A program made the position numbers and the translations under genes. From Incurvaria masculella (taxonomy: Eukaryota; Arthropoda; Insecta; Lepidoptera; Incurvariidae): DNA of 64,000 nt. Of the stretch, positions 51,496 through 61,745 are shown in pieces; within the stretch, counting starts at the first letter, position 1, and each line of letters begins with the position of its first letter. Below the pieces are notes generated by a model. That model searched no databases, was not told the origin of the DNA, and worked only from the letters and a program-made list of their open reading frames with translations. The stretch is taken from the NCBI GenBank assembly GCA_946894095.1, contig OX335660.1, positions 7,445,001 through 7,509,000 of the forward strand, written 5' to 3'.

Positions 51496-51856
51496 GGCTG
51501 TTCCGACCCATATAAAGTTGTTCGCACACATAACGCAAAAAGTATTGCACTTTAAGCCACGAATTAATAATAAAAGTTTAATATAGTCATATTACTTGCA
51601 GCGAAAACAATTTCACAATTTCAGGATTATTGGTTTTGTTACAATTTATTTAAATACGATTTTTATTTAACAGCGCCATCTAACGGTGTAAAACTTCTAA
51701 TCGGCAATTACAACGAAACCATTAAACCTGAAATTGTGAATATGTTTTCGCTGCAACTTCTATGGCTATATTTAATATTTTTGACGAATTCGTGCCTTAA
51801 AGTGCAATACTTTTTGCGTTCTGTGTAAAAAAAACATTGTATGGGTTGGAACATCC
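51496..51856. mobile_element. TTAA-MITE family 6, inserted in the 52-bp array
   Basis: 361 bp between TTAA at 51492-51495 and 51857-51860. Left GGCTGTTCCGACCCATA, reversed right GGATGTTCCAACCCATA. Arms continue for about 130 bp with AACGCAAAAAGTATTGCACTTTAAG and GCAGCGAAAACA..TTCACAATTTCAGG. Distance between array landmarks across it is 417 bp; removing 361 bp plus one TTAA leaves exactly 52, the array period. This proves both the element ends and the TTAA target duplication. Confidence 0.95.
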
Positions 51857-52120
51857 TTAAGCTAGTGCTCTCTTGTGTTGAAGATACTGGGTTCGATTCC
51901 CAAGCTGATTATGCCCGTGATGTATTGTGTCGCAGATCGCGGATTCTATTTCTAGGCTGGTAAAGTCCGTGATCTCTTGTGTCAAAGACCGCCGAATCCA
52001 TTCCAAGGCTGGTTAAACCCGTGGTCTCTTGTGTCGTAGATCGCGGGTTTGATTTCCAGGTTGGATAATCCCGTGATCTCTTGTATTAAAGACCGCCGGT
52101 TCGATTCCAAGGCTGGTTCA
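51857..52120 (+). repeat. 52-bp minisatellite, right block
   Basis: Landmarks at 51892, 51944, 51996, 52048 and 52100, again 52 bp apart. Units are more mutated in the box B-like core (GATTCTATTTC, GAATCCATTCC) than in the left block. Confidence 0.9.
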
Positions 52121-52129
52121 GCCCGTGGT

Positions 52130-52287
52130 ATAGCGGTTTTATAGCGGTTATCAAGGTGATTTTAGCGAAAAGATTCCGGATCACGGTATTTCAATGATTC
52201 AAGGTTTTTTCGTCAAAAAAACCGCTTTGACAAGCGTTATATTAGCAGTTTTCTCGACTGAAATATCGAAGTTCCAAGAACAGGCCT
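52130..52287. mobile_element. MITE family 5, partial copy
   Basis: TAGCGGTTATCAAGG, GATTCCGGATCACGGTATTTC, TTTTCTCGACTGAAATATCG and the right end GTTCCAAGAACAGGCCT. The left end is missing and may have been lost at the junction with the minisatellite. Confidence 0.6.
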
Positions 52288-52805
52288 AAATATCTTGGGT
52301 TTAATAATAGTTAGGGATTGTATCGTTTTAAGTAATCAGTATTTTGCGGGTTCCAATAAAATCATTAACCACGTTTTAGGCTCAATTTTGTTTTAACATT
52401 TTGTGAAATTAAGTTTGATGAATAGTGTTTTCCAAATATCCTGTAAAAAGTAAAATTTATGAAATATGTATTTAAAAAAAGAACAGATTCCTTGTGACTT
52501 TTAATATATATATTTATAAATTAAACTGATATTCCACTGAAAGAGGATCCTGTTCGGACGAATCCTATTTTCAGTTCAGGTCCTAGTTCAGACGAAACCA
52601 ATTTTTTTTGTCGAATCATTAACAATATCAGAACACAATGATTCAAAGTATATATCGTCCTATAACCTTAAATGCATTATGTAAATATGTCTGTAGAGAA
52701 AGCGAAAGAAGTATTCTGTAATCGTAGCGTACGGCGTCATCTTTGCCTACCCCTCCACTGAAGCGGCGTGATGGTACATAGTGAAAAATGTTCGACATTT
52801 TTTTT
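52288..52805. other. Intergenic stretch, no gene seen
   Basis: CCTGTTCGGACGAATCC and GTCCTAGTTCAGACGAAACC (about 52550-52600) are a short imperfect repeat. No gene recognised. Confidence 0.4.
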
Positions 52806-52811
52806 TATGCG

Positions 52812-53167
52812 ACCTAACATGGATCGCTAATACCACACAACTACAATTACGTGCCATGCCAGAACCTTCCCTTTATGAGCACGGCTACATTGAACTGGAT
52901 GGAAAACACGGACATTTTTTCATTGCCGCTTCGACCATTTTTTCATCCAATGCGATGATACCAATCCGGGCGAGACTTAAACCCTACCACCTAGTAGGGG
53001 AATGGGACCTACAGTCTTACATGGATTCCGAACCATGGGGCAGCTCGCATACGTGACGAAATGCACTTATCGAACTCGCAAAGAGAAAGACAGTGGTGCA
53101 TGTCGTAATTGAACCCAGGCCTCTCGTAAGCTAGGCCAGTCCCCGCGCCACTAGGCTACGAGCCGCC
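52812..53167 (-). repeat. SINE-A, near full length
   Basis: Reverse orientation from ACATGGATCGCTAATACC to the tRNA-like head complement GAACCCAGGCCTCTCG ... CCACTAGGCTACGAGCCGC. A ~40-bp internal block (CCGTTATGATATTAGCCC...) is deleted. Confidence 0.85.
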
Positions 53168-53184
53168 CAATATGTGACATATGA

Positions 53185-53405
53185 TATAACTATGTGACTA
53201 AGACGAAATCTTCACTTCCCAGAGCTCGCTGCCGACTCCACACATCCCGTCTACTCCGTCCGGTCGCAGGACCCTCGTCACGCGTCCAGCGGTCGCCAAC
53301 TATGGATAAATATTTAAAACGTACCCGCGTCGCCCACCCCCCGCCGTTCATGTTAAAGCCTGTTGAATGGTTTAGGGCACATGTCGTTTTTTTAAACAAC
53401 TGAAA
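53185..53405 (+). other. GC-rich patch with a MDKYLKR-type frame start
   Basis: A 69-codon frame contains ATGGATAAATATTTAAAACG (MDKYLKRT) at 53303. MDKFLK-like starts are common in hAT-transposase-derived proteins (knowledge), but only about 33 residues follow and no BED finger is visible. Possibly a relic. Confidence 0.25.
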
Positions 53406-54122
53406 GGAGACGGGTCTGAACTACTATTTCATGTTTAATAAATTGAGTATGAAATGTTATGTTCATGCCTTGTGTAGCGTTGCGAAACACACATGATATT
53501 ATCGTAGGCAGTATACTGTTTGTGATTTGTCATATTTTATCATTAGTCAGTTCAACAATTACAGCGAATATGGCAAGAAACTTCGCTGGAAATAACTGGC
53601 TGGAAATTGTTTTCAACGTTAACGATCACAGCGTGGAATTTTCAAAATACATTCTTCGATCGCGGTATGACCTGTCTTGTTCAAACATGTATTTAAGGTG
53701 CAGTATTTATTGTCCTTTATGTTCTTACACTAGATTTAATTATAATTTTTCCGCCGCTGTCGACATCAAAAATGACGAAAACAGATCTAGAAATGTCTGT
53801 TTTTCCCATGGATAAAAAGCAAAGAGATATGGCATCGAGCGTGCCTACTATGGGACCCGCTGTCTCCACTTTTCCAAAAATACCAACACAACTTAAACGT
53901 ACATGTGACATGTAAATATAGTCGCAGACGTATTGGAGGGTTTGTGTGGGAACTGACTTGATGAAAGCATTTTTAGAGCACATTCACGCTTTGTGGCGAT
54001 GTTTCGACTGTGTGGCATATGACGCGCCGCCAGATCCCCTTACAATGGTGATTTTGACCATATAGCGGAGACGCAATATCGACCGCCTGCCACTTCTCCT
54101 TTCTTTCTCTTCAGTGGTTTTT
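53406..54122. other. Intergenic stretch, no gene called
   Basis: A 118-codon frame (53459-53815) starts with a hydrophobic segment but has no other support. Confidence 0.35.
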
Positions 54123-54409
54123 AGGGTTCCGTACCCAAAGGGTGAAAACGGAACCCTATTACTAAGCCTCCTCTGTCCGTCCGTCCGTCCGTCCGTCCGT
54201 CCGTCTGTCACAGGGCTGTATCTCATGAACCGTAATAGTTAGGCAGCTGAAATTTTCATATATATAGCCGCTATAACAACAAATATGTAAAAAATAATAA
54301 TAATAAAAAATAAAGGGGGGCCTCATACATTAAATGTGATTTTTTTGTGTTAAATCTTATATGATGGTACGGAACCCTTGGTGTGCGAGTCCGACTCGCA
54401 CTTAGCCGG
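54123..54409 (-). repeat. SINE-B copy, reverse
   Basis: AGGGTTCCGTACCCAAAGGG, CCGT x6, CATGAACCGTAATAGTTAGG, AGCCGCTATAACAAC, then CGGAACCCTTGGTGTGCGAG and GACTCGCACTTAGCCGG. Confidence 0.9.
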
Positions 54410-54799
54410 TTTTTCTGGTATGACAACATATACGTGAACGAGCGTGCATGTGTTTCGGCCAAAAGCGGTTGCTGAAACTATTGTCAATGACACCGCGATA
54501 GCGACACGCGCGCCGCTGCCTGTCAGTGCATTTCCGAACGGAGTGACAAGTGCATGGTTTTTCTGCACACCACCGTGCTTGTCTCCGCAAGATCATTTTT
54601 GGTGGCTGCTCCACCAACCCAGTAGTGTCGGCTTCGGTGGTTCAAGGGACTCTCACCCACTGCAACTCCAGACCTGGACGTCTGGCAAGAAGGAGAAGGA
54701 GCCTCGGGTGAGTTGGCAGTGTTTTCTGAGCTGGTTTTGGTCGGACCGATCCACACAACATTCAGGATTACAGTCTACTTCGGTGGAATAACGGACAGG
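54410..54799. other. GC-rich stretch before the perfect hairpin
   Basis: Several overlapping frames of 70-115 codons on both strands; none has recognisable domains. Could be a decayed exon or transposon part. Confidence 0.35.
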
Positions 54800-54800
54800 G

Positions 54801-54906
54801 CGTGTATTCTTGGCATTCAGTCATTGCGGATTCAGTAGAGTTAACAGTAATGTCTTCTTCTGTTAACTCTACTGAATCCGCAATGACTGAATGCCAAGAA
54901 TACACG
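54801..54906. repeat. Perfect 47-bp inverted repeat, 12-nt loop
   Basis: The left arm 54801-54847 (CGTGTATTCTTGGCATTCAG ... GTTAACAG) is complementary at every base to 54860-54906. The loop is TAATGTCTTCTT. No mismatch among 47 pairs means that it is recent or maintained. Confidence 0.93.
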
Positions 54907-54937
54907 TCCAGCATGTATTTACCCCCGTTCATGAACC

Positions 54938-55003
54938 ACTTTCTTTCCCTTTATGATTCAGATAAGTGCATTTCGTCACGAATGCGAGCTGTTCCTCTGT
55001 TAT
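54938..55003 (+). repeat. SINE-A fragment (after head)
   Basis: CCACTTTCTTTCCCTTTATG, GATAAGTGCATTTCGTCACG AATGCGAGCTG. It matches the 5' part of the SINE-A body only. Confidence 0.65.
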
Positions 55004-55024
55004 TAGGTATATATATTTTAGGCA

Positions 55025-55140
55025 TTTGACATGTATGTATGTATAATCGACCGTGAAGCAAGGACACATTAATTAAAGGAAGAGCCCAGTAAAAATTACC
55101 ACTTTACGAATATACTGCAAGGCTGGACCCGAACCAGCAA
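55025..55140 (-). repeat. SINE-C copy, reverse
   Basis: CATGTATGTATGTATAATCG, AGCAAGGACACATTAATTAA, AGAGCCCAGTAAAAATTACC and CTGCAAGGCTGGACCCGAAC: the reverse of 29188 with the CATA tail at the left. Confidence 0.7.
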
Positions 55141-55242
55141 AACATACCATTCGCGGGTTTGTTTACAACGTTTATCTTGTGGAAAAAGCGACGTACCTGC
55201 TTAGTAGGAAAAAGTATGTTTACTTGACATTATAGGCATTAG

Positions 55243-55345
55243 AAGAAAAGTCCTGGCATGGCACCTAGATACAATTTTGTCTGTTGGGTTAATATCATGA
55301 TTGTAAGCGTGGCATTAGCCATCCATGTTCAGTTACATAATAATA
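55243..55345 (+). repeat. SINE-A 3' fragment
   Basis: AAGTCCTGGCATGGCACC, GTTGGGTTAATATCATGATTG, TGGCATTAGCCATCCATGTTC. Confidence 0.7.
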
Positions 55346-55983
55346 GCCTGTCGACCAAACGCGTAGAGAAACCATATTTTCCAGGCAATTATTTCACTCT
55401 TTGCGCATGTCAGTCTCCCTTCAAAATATATTTGCAAGATACAATTTCTGGCGCAAGATGAACTGAGACAAATAAGAAATTTACTGAGAAAACATATTCA
55501 AGAGGTGTTTGTATAGTAAATCCCAGGCTGAAATCTGAAGCACAACGTGCTACAGGACATTGATGAATATTGCGGTAGGGCAACACTGAAATTAACATGT
55601 AAATGGAGTTTCAGGCAGCTTGTGTTTCCAGGGATGGCTATAAATAGTTATGATTTATTTGTACCAACATTAATGTATGGAAGAACACATACTGGATACG
55701 TCAGTAGGCGATAATATAAAGCTCGTATAATGTACTCGAAAACGTACGGAATGTCGTGTTGGAGAGAATGTGCTTGAGACTCAAGTATGCATCCCTTTCT
55801 TCAATGGCATTGAAATGTCAATTTTAGTTGATACAAAAAAGTATTTTTACATTTTGTCCATAAGCATGGCGGTTAGTTTTTTAGGAAATGAGATAATATA
55901 GACTACGAGTATTTCACGAAACGAGGTGTGATGCTAACAAAATATTTACGGATACAGTTGCTACCAACGCTTCCCCAAAAAAA
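55346..55983. other. Intergenic stretch, no gene seen
   Basis: No repeat or gene recognised. Confidence 0.4.
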
Positions 55984-56285
55984 CCGGCTAAGTGCGAGTC
56001 GGACTCGCACACGAAGGGTTCCGTACCATCGCACAAGATTTACCAAAAAAAAACACGTTTTTTGTATGGGCCCCCCCTTTAATTATTATTATTTTATAAT
56101 GTTACCTATTTGTTGATATAGCGGCAAAATAAATACATAATCTGTGAAAATTTCAGCGTCCTACCTGTTACGGTTCATGAGATACAGCCCTGTGACAGAC
56201 GGACAGACGGACGGACGGACGGACGGACAGCGGAGGCTTAGTAATAGGGTTCCGTTTTCACCCTTTGGTCTTCCGTTTCAACCCT
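55984..56285 (+). repeat. SINE-B copy
   Basis: CCGGCTAAGTGCGAGTCGG, GGGTTCCGTACCATCGC, TTGTTGATATAGCGGCAAAA, ACGG x6. The 3' end is altered to CCGTTTCAACCCT. Confidence 0.9.
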
Positions 56286-57049
56286 AAAAAGGTAATTTCA
56301 TCATAACTTAACCATTTTACGCCGTAGTTTCAAAACTGGACAAACTCGCGATATTAATATGCCATCATAAAAAAACATTTATCTAATGTATTTCATTTGA
56401 AAATGTACATTCAATATTTTAAAACCTGGTGACGTTTGAATGAAAGCTGTAAACAAAGGGTTTAAAAATATGCATCGATCAAGAGTAGAATAGTATATTT
56501 ATTTTGAAGATTGAAATTTATGAAGTTATTGTAATTATCACAAGAATATAATGTAAAGATTGTATGATTTTGTATAATTACTAGAATGCACTTTACACGT
56601 GAAATAATGAGGTATCACATATAAATTTAAGGGTGCCGCTTGTTGATTCAAGGAGTGTTGATTCTTAGGATGGGGCCGCCTTAAGGTATTTCTGTCGGTC
56701 TGTTATTATGTCCATTTTTCGTCTCATACCGTCTAACTTCTAAACCAACATATTTGGCATAACATCCTAAAGCAAATTTAATAATAAATACGAATTATTT
56801 GCTAGGACTTTGAGGTATTAAATATTCATATATTTTAACGGTAGTTCAATTCTACAACTTCCAAATTTTTTTAGCTGATAAATTAAGGAATCTGCAGTTT
56901 TACGTGCAATCCGAACCATGAACGACAATCTCTTAGTCACCTCTGACTACTTGCACGGGAAGAAATGCAGTGGGTTAATTTGTATTATCTTGAAGTGCCG
57001 AAACCCACACACCGCAGCATTTTATTGGATATCTTTTACTATGATACTC
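56286..57049. other. Intergenic stretch, no gene seen
   Basis: GCAGTTTTACGTGCAATCCGAACCATGAA near 56893 is a short SINE-A relic (minus). Otherwise nothing recognised. Confidence 0.4.
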
Positions 57050-57213
57050 TGAGGGCCTTTTTCCCCTACTGCTGATTAGCTTAATCGCCACATATTAAGG
57101 GATTTTCTTAGCAGCTCGCAATCAATACCAGTACAAGATAATCAGAACTTTAGCAGTAAAGGCCCTTTAAGTGTCGATTAAAATAAATCAGCACTTGGTG
57201 AAAGCCAGGCTTA
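57050..57213 (-). repeat. Dispersed repeat with AAGGGCCTTT palindromes, reverse copy
   Basis: GCTGATTAGCTTAATCGCCACATATTAAGG, CAGTACAAGATAATCAGA, AGTAAAGGCCCTTTAAGTGTC and CACTTGGTGAAAGCCAGGC: the reverse of 9270-9428. Confidence 0.65.
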
Positions 57214-57404
57214 GCAAAATAAGTCAGTCCACGTCAAGCCCCACACTGAGAAACACATTAACAACATTTTCTAGTAATTTGAATTTGAAGCATTTGGCAT
57301 TATGTACCTGATATAGTTGAATTTGCAAGGTTTGAAAAGTTTTAGTAACTGGTCTGGCACCGATAAAACGTCTTTAGCTTCAACCTTGGGCTGTTTCTTT
57401 TTTT

Positions 57405-57687
57405 AGGGTTCCGTACCCATAGGGTAAAATCGGAACCCTATTACTAAGCATCCGCTGTCCGTCCGTCCGTCTGTCCGTCCGTCCGTCCGTCTGTCACAAG
57501 GCTGTATCTCATGAACCGTAATAGGTAGGCAGCTGAAATTTGCACAGAGTGTGCATTTATATTTCCGCTACAACAAAAAAATAAACAATATAATAAAAAT
57601 AATAAAAATAAAGGGTAAATAATACAAAAAAATATTGCACGATGGTACGGAACCCTTCATGTGGGAGTCAGACTCACACTTGGCCGG
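57405..57687 (-). repeat. SINE-B copy, reverse
   Basis: AGGGTTCCGTACCCATAGGG, CCGT units, CATGAACCGTAATAGGTAGG, TTTCCGCTACAACAA, CGGAACCCTTCATGTGGGAG, CACTTGGCCGG. Confidence 0.9.
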
Positions 57688-58500
57688 TTTTTTACCCGAT
57701 TCTCGGGTTGCGATAACGCGGTTTGGGTTTAATTTAACGATATTTATTTCTCAGTGCAGTGTAAAAATACGTACAGATCGACTCGTCCAACAACGGCGGG
57801 GCGGTGCGTTTCTACAAAGGAAACAGGGTGTCTCATAAATGACAAAGCCGAGCTTTGTCGGACATGAAAATAAGCAGCCACCGCACTGTGAAAGGGCTAA
57901 AATGAATAAGCGGGAAGCGTCTTACCAGGCCACTTTTTTATATTCATTGGGCGGATATTTTTACAGACTTTCCTACGGTCCATGGACTGACAACGATGAC
58001 CGTAGACATACTGATATTTCGAAGCATTCAACAATCAGGAAAATCACTAATATACAGGTGTAGCGTAAGAGCCGCCACTGCCGTACTATCGGCGTGTTAT
58101 ATTAGAACTGTCCTGTTGAAAAAAAAATATCACCACTTACTCTATAGATATTATATAAAATTATAATAATATATATAAAAGGCTAGGCTATGTGTGACAA
58201 ATTATGATATTGAATAATGATGAGACAGAGTAAAAAGTTGCCGTTCATAATTTGCAACTGTTTGCACTATGCCTCAGAACGATCTCACAAAAGCTAGCCT
58301 TTTTTATAATTTATGTCATGACATTAAATAAATAACTACGTAGTATACTCGTAACAGTTTGTAAGTTGTTCATATTTTTGGGGAATCACAGCTGAAATAA
58401 CGGCGAACGATTGTGGCGCCATCTACACGGAAGGTATTTTAGATTGATTTCGTCATATTGTCTATTGTCACGGTCGGGTGTTATTTTTGCAATTAATTAA
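57688..58500. other. Intergenic stretch, no gene seen
   Basis: GTGGCGCCATCTACACGGAA near 58414 is a motif also present inside the MITE at 51496 (CAGCGCCATCTAACGG). No gene recognised. Confidence 0.4.
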
Positions 58501-58757
58501 TAAATGACTACATCAATGTCTAGTCTTTGGTTGTCTAGGGCACTTAAAGGAATTGCTGAAAGAATGCGACATCCGGAGGCGAGTTCCGTGGGTCCGGGCG
58601 GGGAAGTCGCATGGAAAATGGGAGATTTATGAAATGCGTTACGACCATCTTAGCATTCTGAATTACATTAGAAATATGAAAACTTTGAAGGCGATTTTTG
58701 GAAAGTGCTGCAATCATAGGGAGTCACCTAGTTGTAAAATGTTGTTTTTGAAGTGAA
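58501..58757 (+). other. Weak candidate exon or transposase relic
   Basis: After a stop at about 58503 a frame stays open to 58756: ...KECDIRRRVPWVRAGKSHGKW EIYEMRYDHLSILNYIRNMK... The RRxxWVR...G...Y...D...YIRM-like order loosely recalls the N-terminus of PIF/Harbinger nucleases. Too short and too diverged to assert; no catalytic residues are present. Confidence 0.2.
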
Positions 58758-58965
58758 AACTTCTTTAGCGGCGCTGAGCACTTTTTGTTGGATGGGTAAA
58801 AACTTCCAAACTCGCGTCAGGGTCACGTGATGCTGATCGAAAAAGCGTAAGATTGAAGTGAAAACTTCTTTAGCGGCGCTGAGCACTTTTTGTTGGATGG
58901 GTAAAAACTTCCAAACTCGCGTCAGGGTCACGTGATGCTGATCGAAAAAGCGTAAGATTGAAGTT
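58751..58965. repeat. Exact 105-bp direct duplication
   Basis: 58751-58855 and 58856-58960 appear identical, starting AAGTGAAAACTTCTTTAGCG and ending CGAAAAAGCGTAAGATTG. The first bases of a third unit (AAGT) follow. 105 is a multiple of 3, and the minus strand stays open through both copies. Confidence 0.93.
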
Positions 58966-59861
58966 GTCAATAGATTCGAATCAAAACTGTTTGTTTCTTA
59001 CTTCAGCTATCATAAACCGATTGTATCAGTTTTAGAAATTTGCGATGATGATTCTGGTAATAACGATGGTGAAAAAGTCGTCGAAATTATGGATAAAAGT
59101 TGATTTTTCTAAGAGATAAAAATTAATGTAATATATAAATAAATAACGATATAATATTATGAATAATAACATGTAAATTGTCATATTTGTGTACGATAGC
59201 GCAATAAATAAACATTGTATTCTACCTCATAAATGATAGTATTTTTGTACTTATAATTAAACACAACGTTAATACTAAAGTTTTCACTTCTGCCGGCACT
59301 CCCGGAGTGCTACCGGTGTTTTTTTTATTTATTTCTTTTCTCTCAACTTTATTGGATACGCACGTAATACGCACTTGGATAACACTTAAAAAAAATAAGA
59401 TCTAATAATACAAGAATTGAATTCGACACACTTCGATGGATTGGCGCCTAACACACTGGCCCGTAGTGTATACACTGAAGCATACATACATTACACATTA
59501 CACACACAATGTCACCCTATACATACCGCTCACACACCCTATCATACACACGGTTGTGGAAAGTTTCAAGTTAAATATCGTTTACTTGTAAGACATTTCA
59601 TTTTGTAAACAATGAAACTTTGTCATTGGCTTAAAAATATTAAAATAATTATCATTTAATAATTTTAGATTAGCTGTAAGGTTTCTTATAAAATTAAATA
59701 AAAAAATGCAACAGCGAAGGCACGTGTTAGTAAAAAAATAAAGAATTTAAAAATATACTTCAGAAGTATTTCATAGAATTAGGTCGCTTGAAATGTGAAA
59801 ATTCACTAACAAACATTTTAAATTAAAAATGCATGAAATTTAATGTAGTTTTTTATGCAAC
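58966..59861. other. Intergenic stretch, no gene seen
   Basis: Includes a CACA/TACA-rich run at 59480-59555. No gene recognised. Confidence 0.45.
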
Positions 59862-60256
59862 TGACATGGATGGCTAATACCACACAACTACCGTTATGTA
59901 ATTAACCCAATACACCACATTCCCTAAGGAATTAGTTGCCAAGCCAATACCTTCCCTTTATGAGCACGGCTACATTGAACTGGATGGAAAACAGGGTACA
60001 TTTTTCATTGCCGCTTCGACCATCTTTTCATACAGTGCGATGGTACCAACCCGGGCGGGCTTAAGCCCTACCATCTGGTAGGAGAAGGGGACCTTCAGTT
60101 TTACATGGGTTCCGAACCATGGAGCAGCTCGCATTCGTGACGAAATGCACTTCGAACTTAGAGAGAGAAAGAAAGTGGTGCATGTCGGGGCGAGGAATTG
60201 AACCCAGACCTCTGGTACGCTAGGCCAGTCCCCGCGCCACTACGCTACGAGCTGCT
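59862..60256 (-). repeat. SINE-A, full-length reference copy
   Basis: Reverse orientation. The tRNA-like head lies at the right: GCAGCTCGTAGCGTAGTGGC (box A TAGCGTAGTGG), CCAGAGGTCTGGGTTCAATTCC (box B GGTTCAATTCC) and CGACATGCACCA when read on the minus strand. The body runs leftward to GGTAGTTGTGTGGTATTAGC and CATCCATGTCAGTTGCATAA. About 395 bp. The other SINE-A entries were aligned to this copy by eye. Confidence 0.88.
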
Positions 60257-60319
60257 TATATTAGCTCGCTTGCATGTGTATAATATGTTGAGTCATCAAA
60301 ATCACAATAAGTTACTTAA

Positions 60320-61186
60320 GGTGGCCCAACCCGGCGGGCCTAACACATTCGCCGTCACGGTACAAAACCGTGTTGTTGCGCTCTGGGACCTTCTCTGTTT
60401 CAAAGAATAAGACAGGCTCCGTGATAAAGAAGATGCAACATGTACACAAAAAAACCGGCCAAGTGCGAGTCGGACTCGCACACGAAGGGTTCCGTACCAT
60501 CGTAAAAAAAAAACAAAAAAAACTCGTTTTTTGTATGGGAGCCCCCTTTAATTTTAATTATTTTTTAATCTTACCTATTTGTTGTTGTAGCGGCAAAATA
60601 AATTCACACTCTGTGAAAATTTCAGCTGTCTACCTGTTACGTTTACTGAGATACAGCCCTGTGACAGACGGACAGACGGACGGACGGACGGACGGACGGA
60701 CGGACGGACGGACGGACGGACAGCGGAGGCTTAGTAATAGGGTTCCGTTTTCACCCTTTGGGTACGGAACCCTAAAAAGACAATGTGCATAGTGTATGAT
60801 TTGGTAAGATTTACGAAAATTTTAATTTCAAAACAACTTTTAGCTAAAAGTAAACCACGACCGCTGTAGTCAAAAATCTAACAAAAACCAAATAGATCAT
60901 AAATCTTGATTAAATAAGCTATGTCTGATGACTAATCTTTTTACGATGTTCTTACTTTATCATTGCGTAATCCATCTCCAAAGTTATTGTATAAAACGCG
61001 CGAAAATTTCGAACTTTCGGACCTTATAACTTAGAAACCAAACACAATTTTACAATGCCAATGGTCATCAGACATCTAGGTCGATCAAATAAAGCTATTT
61101 TGAGCAAAATTTTGGTTCTCTGACAAGAAATATGGGCGTGATCTTCTTTCCCCTTTCGTATGGGGAGATGAGCGGGTTGGGCCACC
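60320..61186 (+). mobile_element. TTAA-MITE family 1 with a SINE-B nested inside
   Basis: TTAA at 60316-60319 and 61187-61190. The element is 867 bp against 543 for uninterrupted copies. The excess of about 324 bp equals the SINE-B at 60455-60773 plus its A-rich duplication. Outer parts match 61199-61741 closely. Confidence 0.92.
60455..60773 (+). repeat. SINE-B copy with mapped borders
   Basis: Inserted in the A-run of CACAAAAAAGACAATG of the host MITE. The left junction is CACAAAAAAA|CCGGCC and the right CCCT|AAAAAGACAATG, so the element proper runs CCGGCC...ACCCT and uses an A-rich target. It has about 13 ACGG units, the longest microsatellite of the family here. Confidence 0.93.
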
Positions 61187-61198
61187 TTAAGCACTTAA

Positions 61199-61741
61199 GG
61201 TGGCCCAACCCGGCGGCATTAACTCAATCGCCGGCACTGTACAAAACCGTGCTGTTGCGCTCTGGGACCTTCTCTGTTTTAAAGAAAAAGATAGGCTCCG
61301 TGATGAGGAAGATGCAACATGTCCACAAAAAAGACAATGTGTATATCGTATGATTTGGTAAGATTTACGAAAATTTTAATTACAAAACGACTTATAGCTA
61401 AAAGTAAACCACGACCGCTGTAGTCAAATACCTAACAAAAACCAAATAGATTATAAATCTTGATTAAATAAGCTATATCTGATGACTAATCTTTTTAAGA
61501 TATTCTTACTTTATCATTGCGTAATCTACCTCCAAAGTTATTGCATAAAACGCGCGAAAAATCCGAACTTTCGGACCTTATATCTTAGGAACCAAACACA
61601 ATTTTACAATGCCAACGGTCATCAGACATCTAGTTCGATCAAATAAAGCTATTTTGAGCAACATTTGGGATCTCTGACAAGTAATATGTGCGTGATCTTC
61701 TTTCCCCGTTTGTATGGGGAGTTGAGCGGGATGGGGCCACC
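61199..61741 (+). mobile_element. TTAA-MITE family 1, full reference copy
   Basis: 543 bp, TTAA at 61195-61198 and 61742-61745; ends GGTGGCCCAACCCGGCGG and reversed GGTGGCCCCATCCCGCTC. Only GCAC separates its left TTAA from the right TTAA of the preceding copy. Confidence 0.92.
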
Positions 61742-61745
61742 TTAA

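Noticed and set aside
51350..52120. CRISPR-like array
   Set aside because: The whole 52-bp unit is repeated, with no unique spacers, and the DNA is from an animal genome.
53459..53815. 118-codon frame with a hydrophobic N-terminal segment
   Set aside because: No TATA, no recognisable domain, many low-complexity codons in AT-rich DNA. Kept only as an intergenic note.
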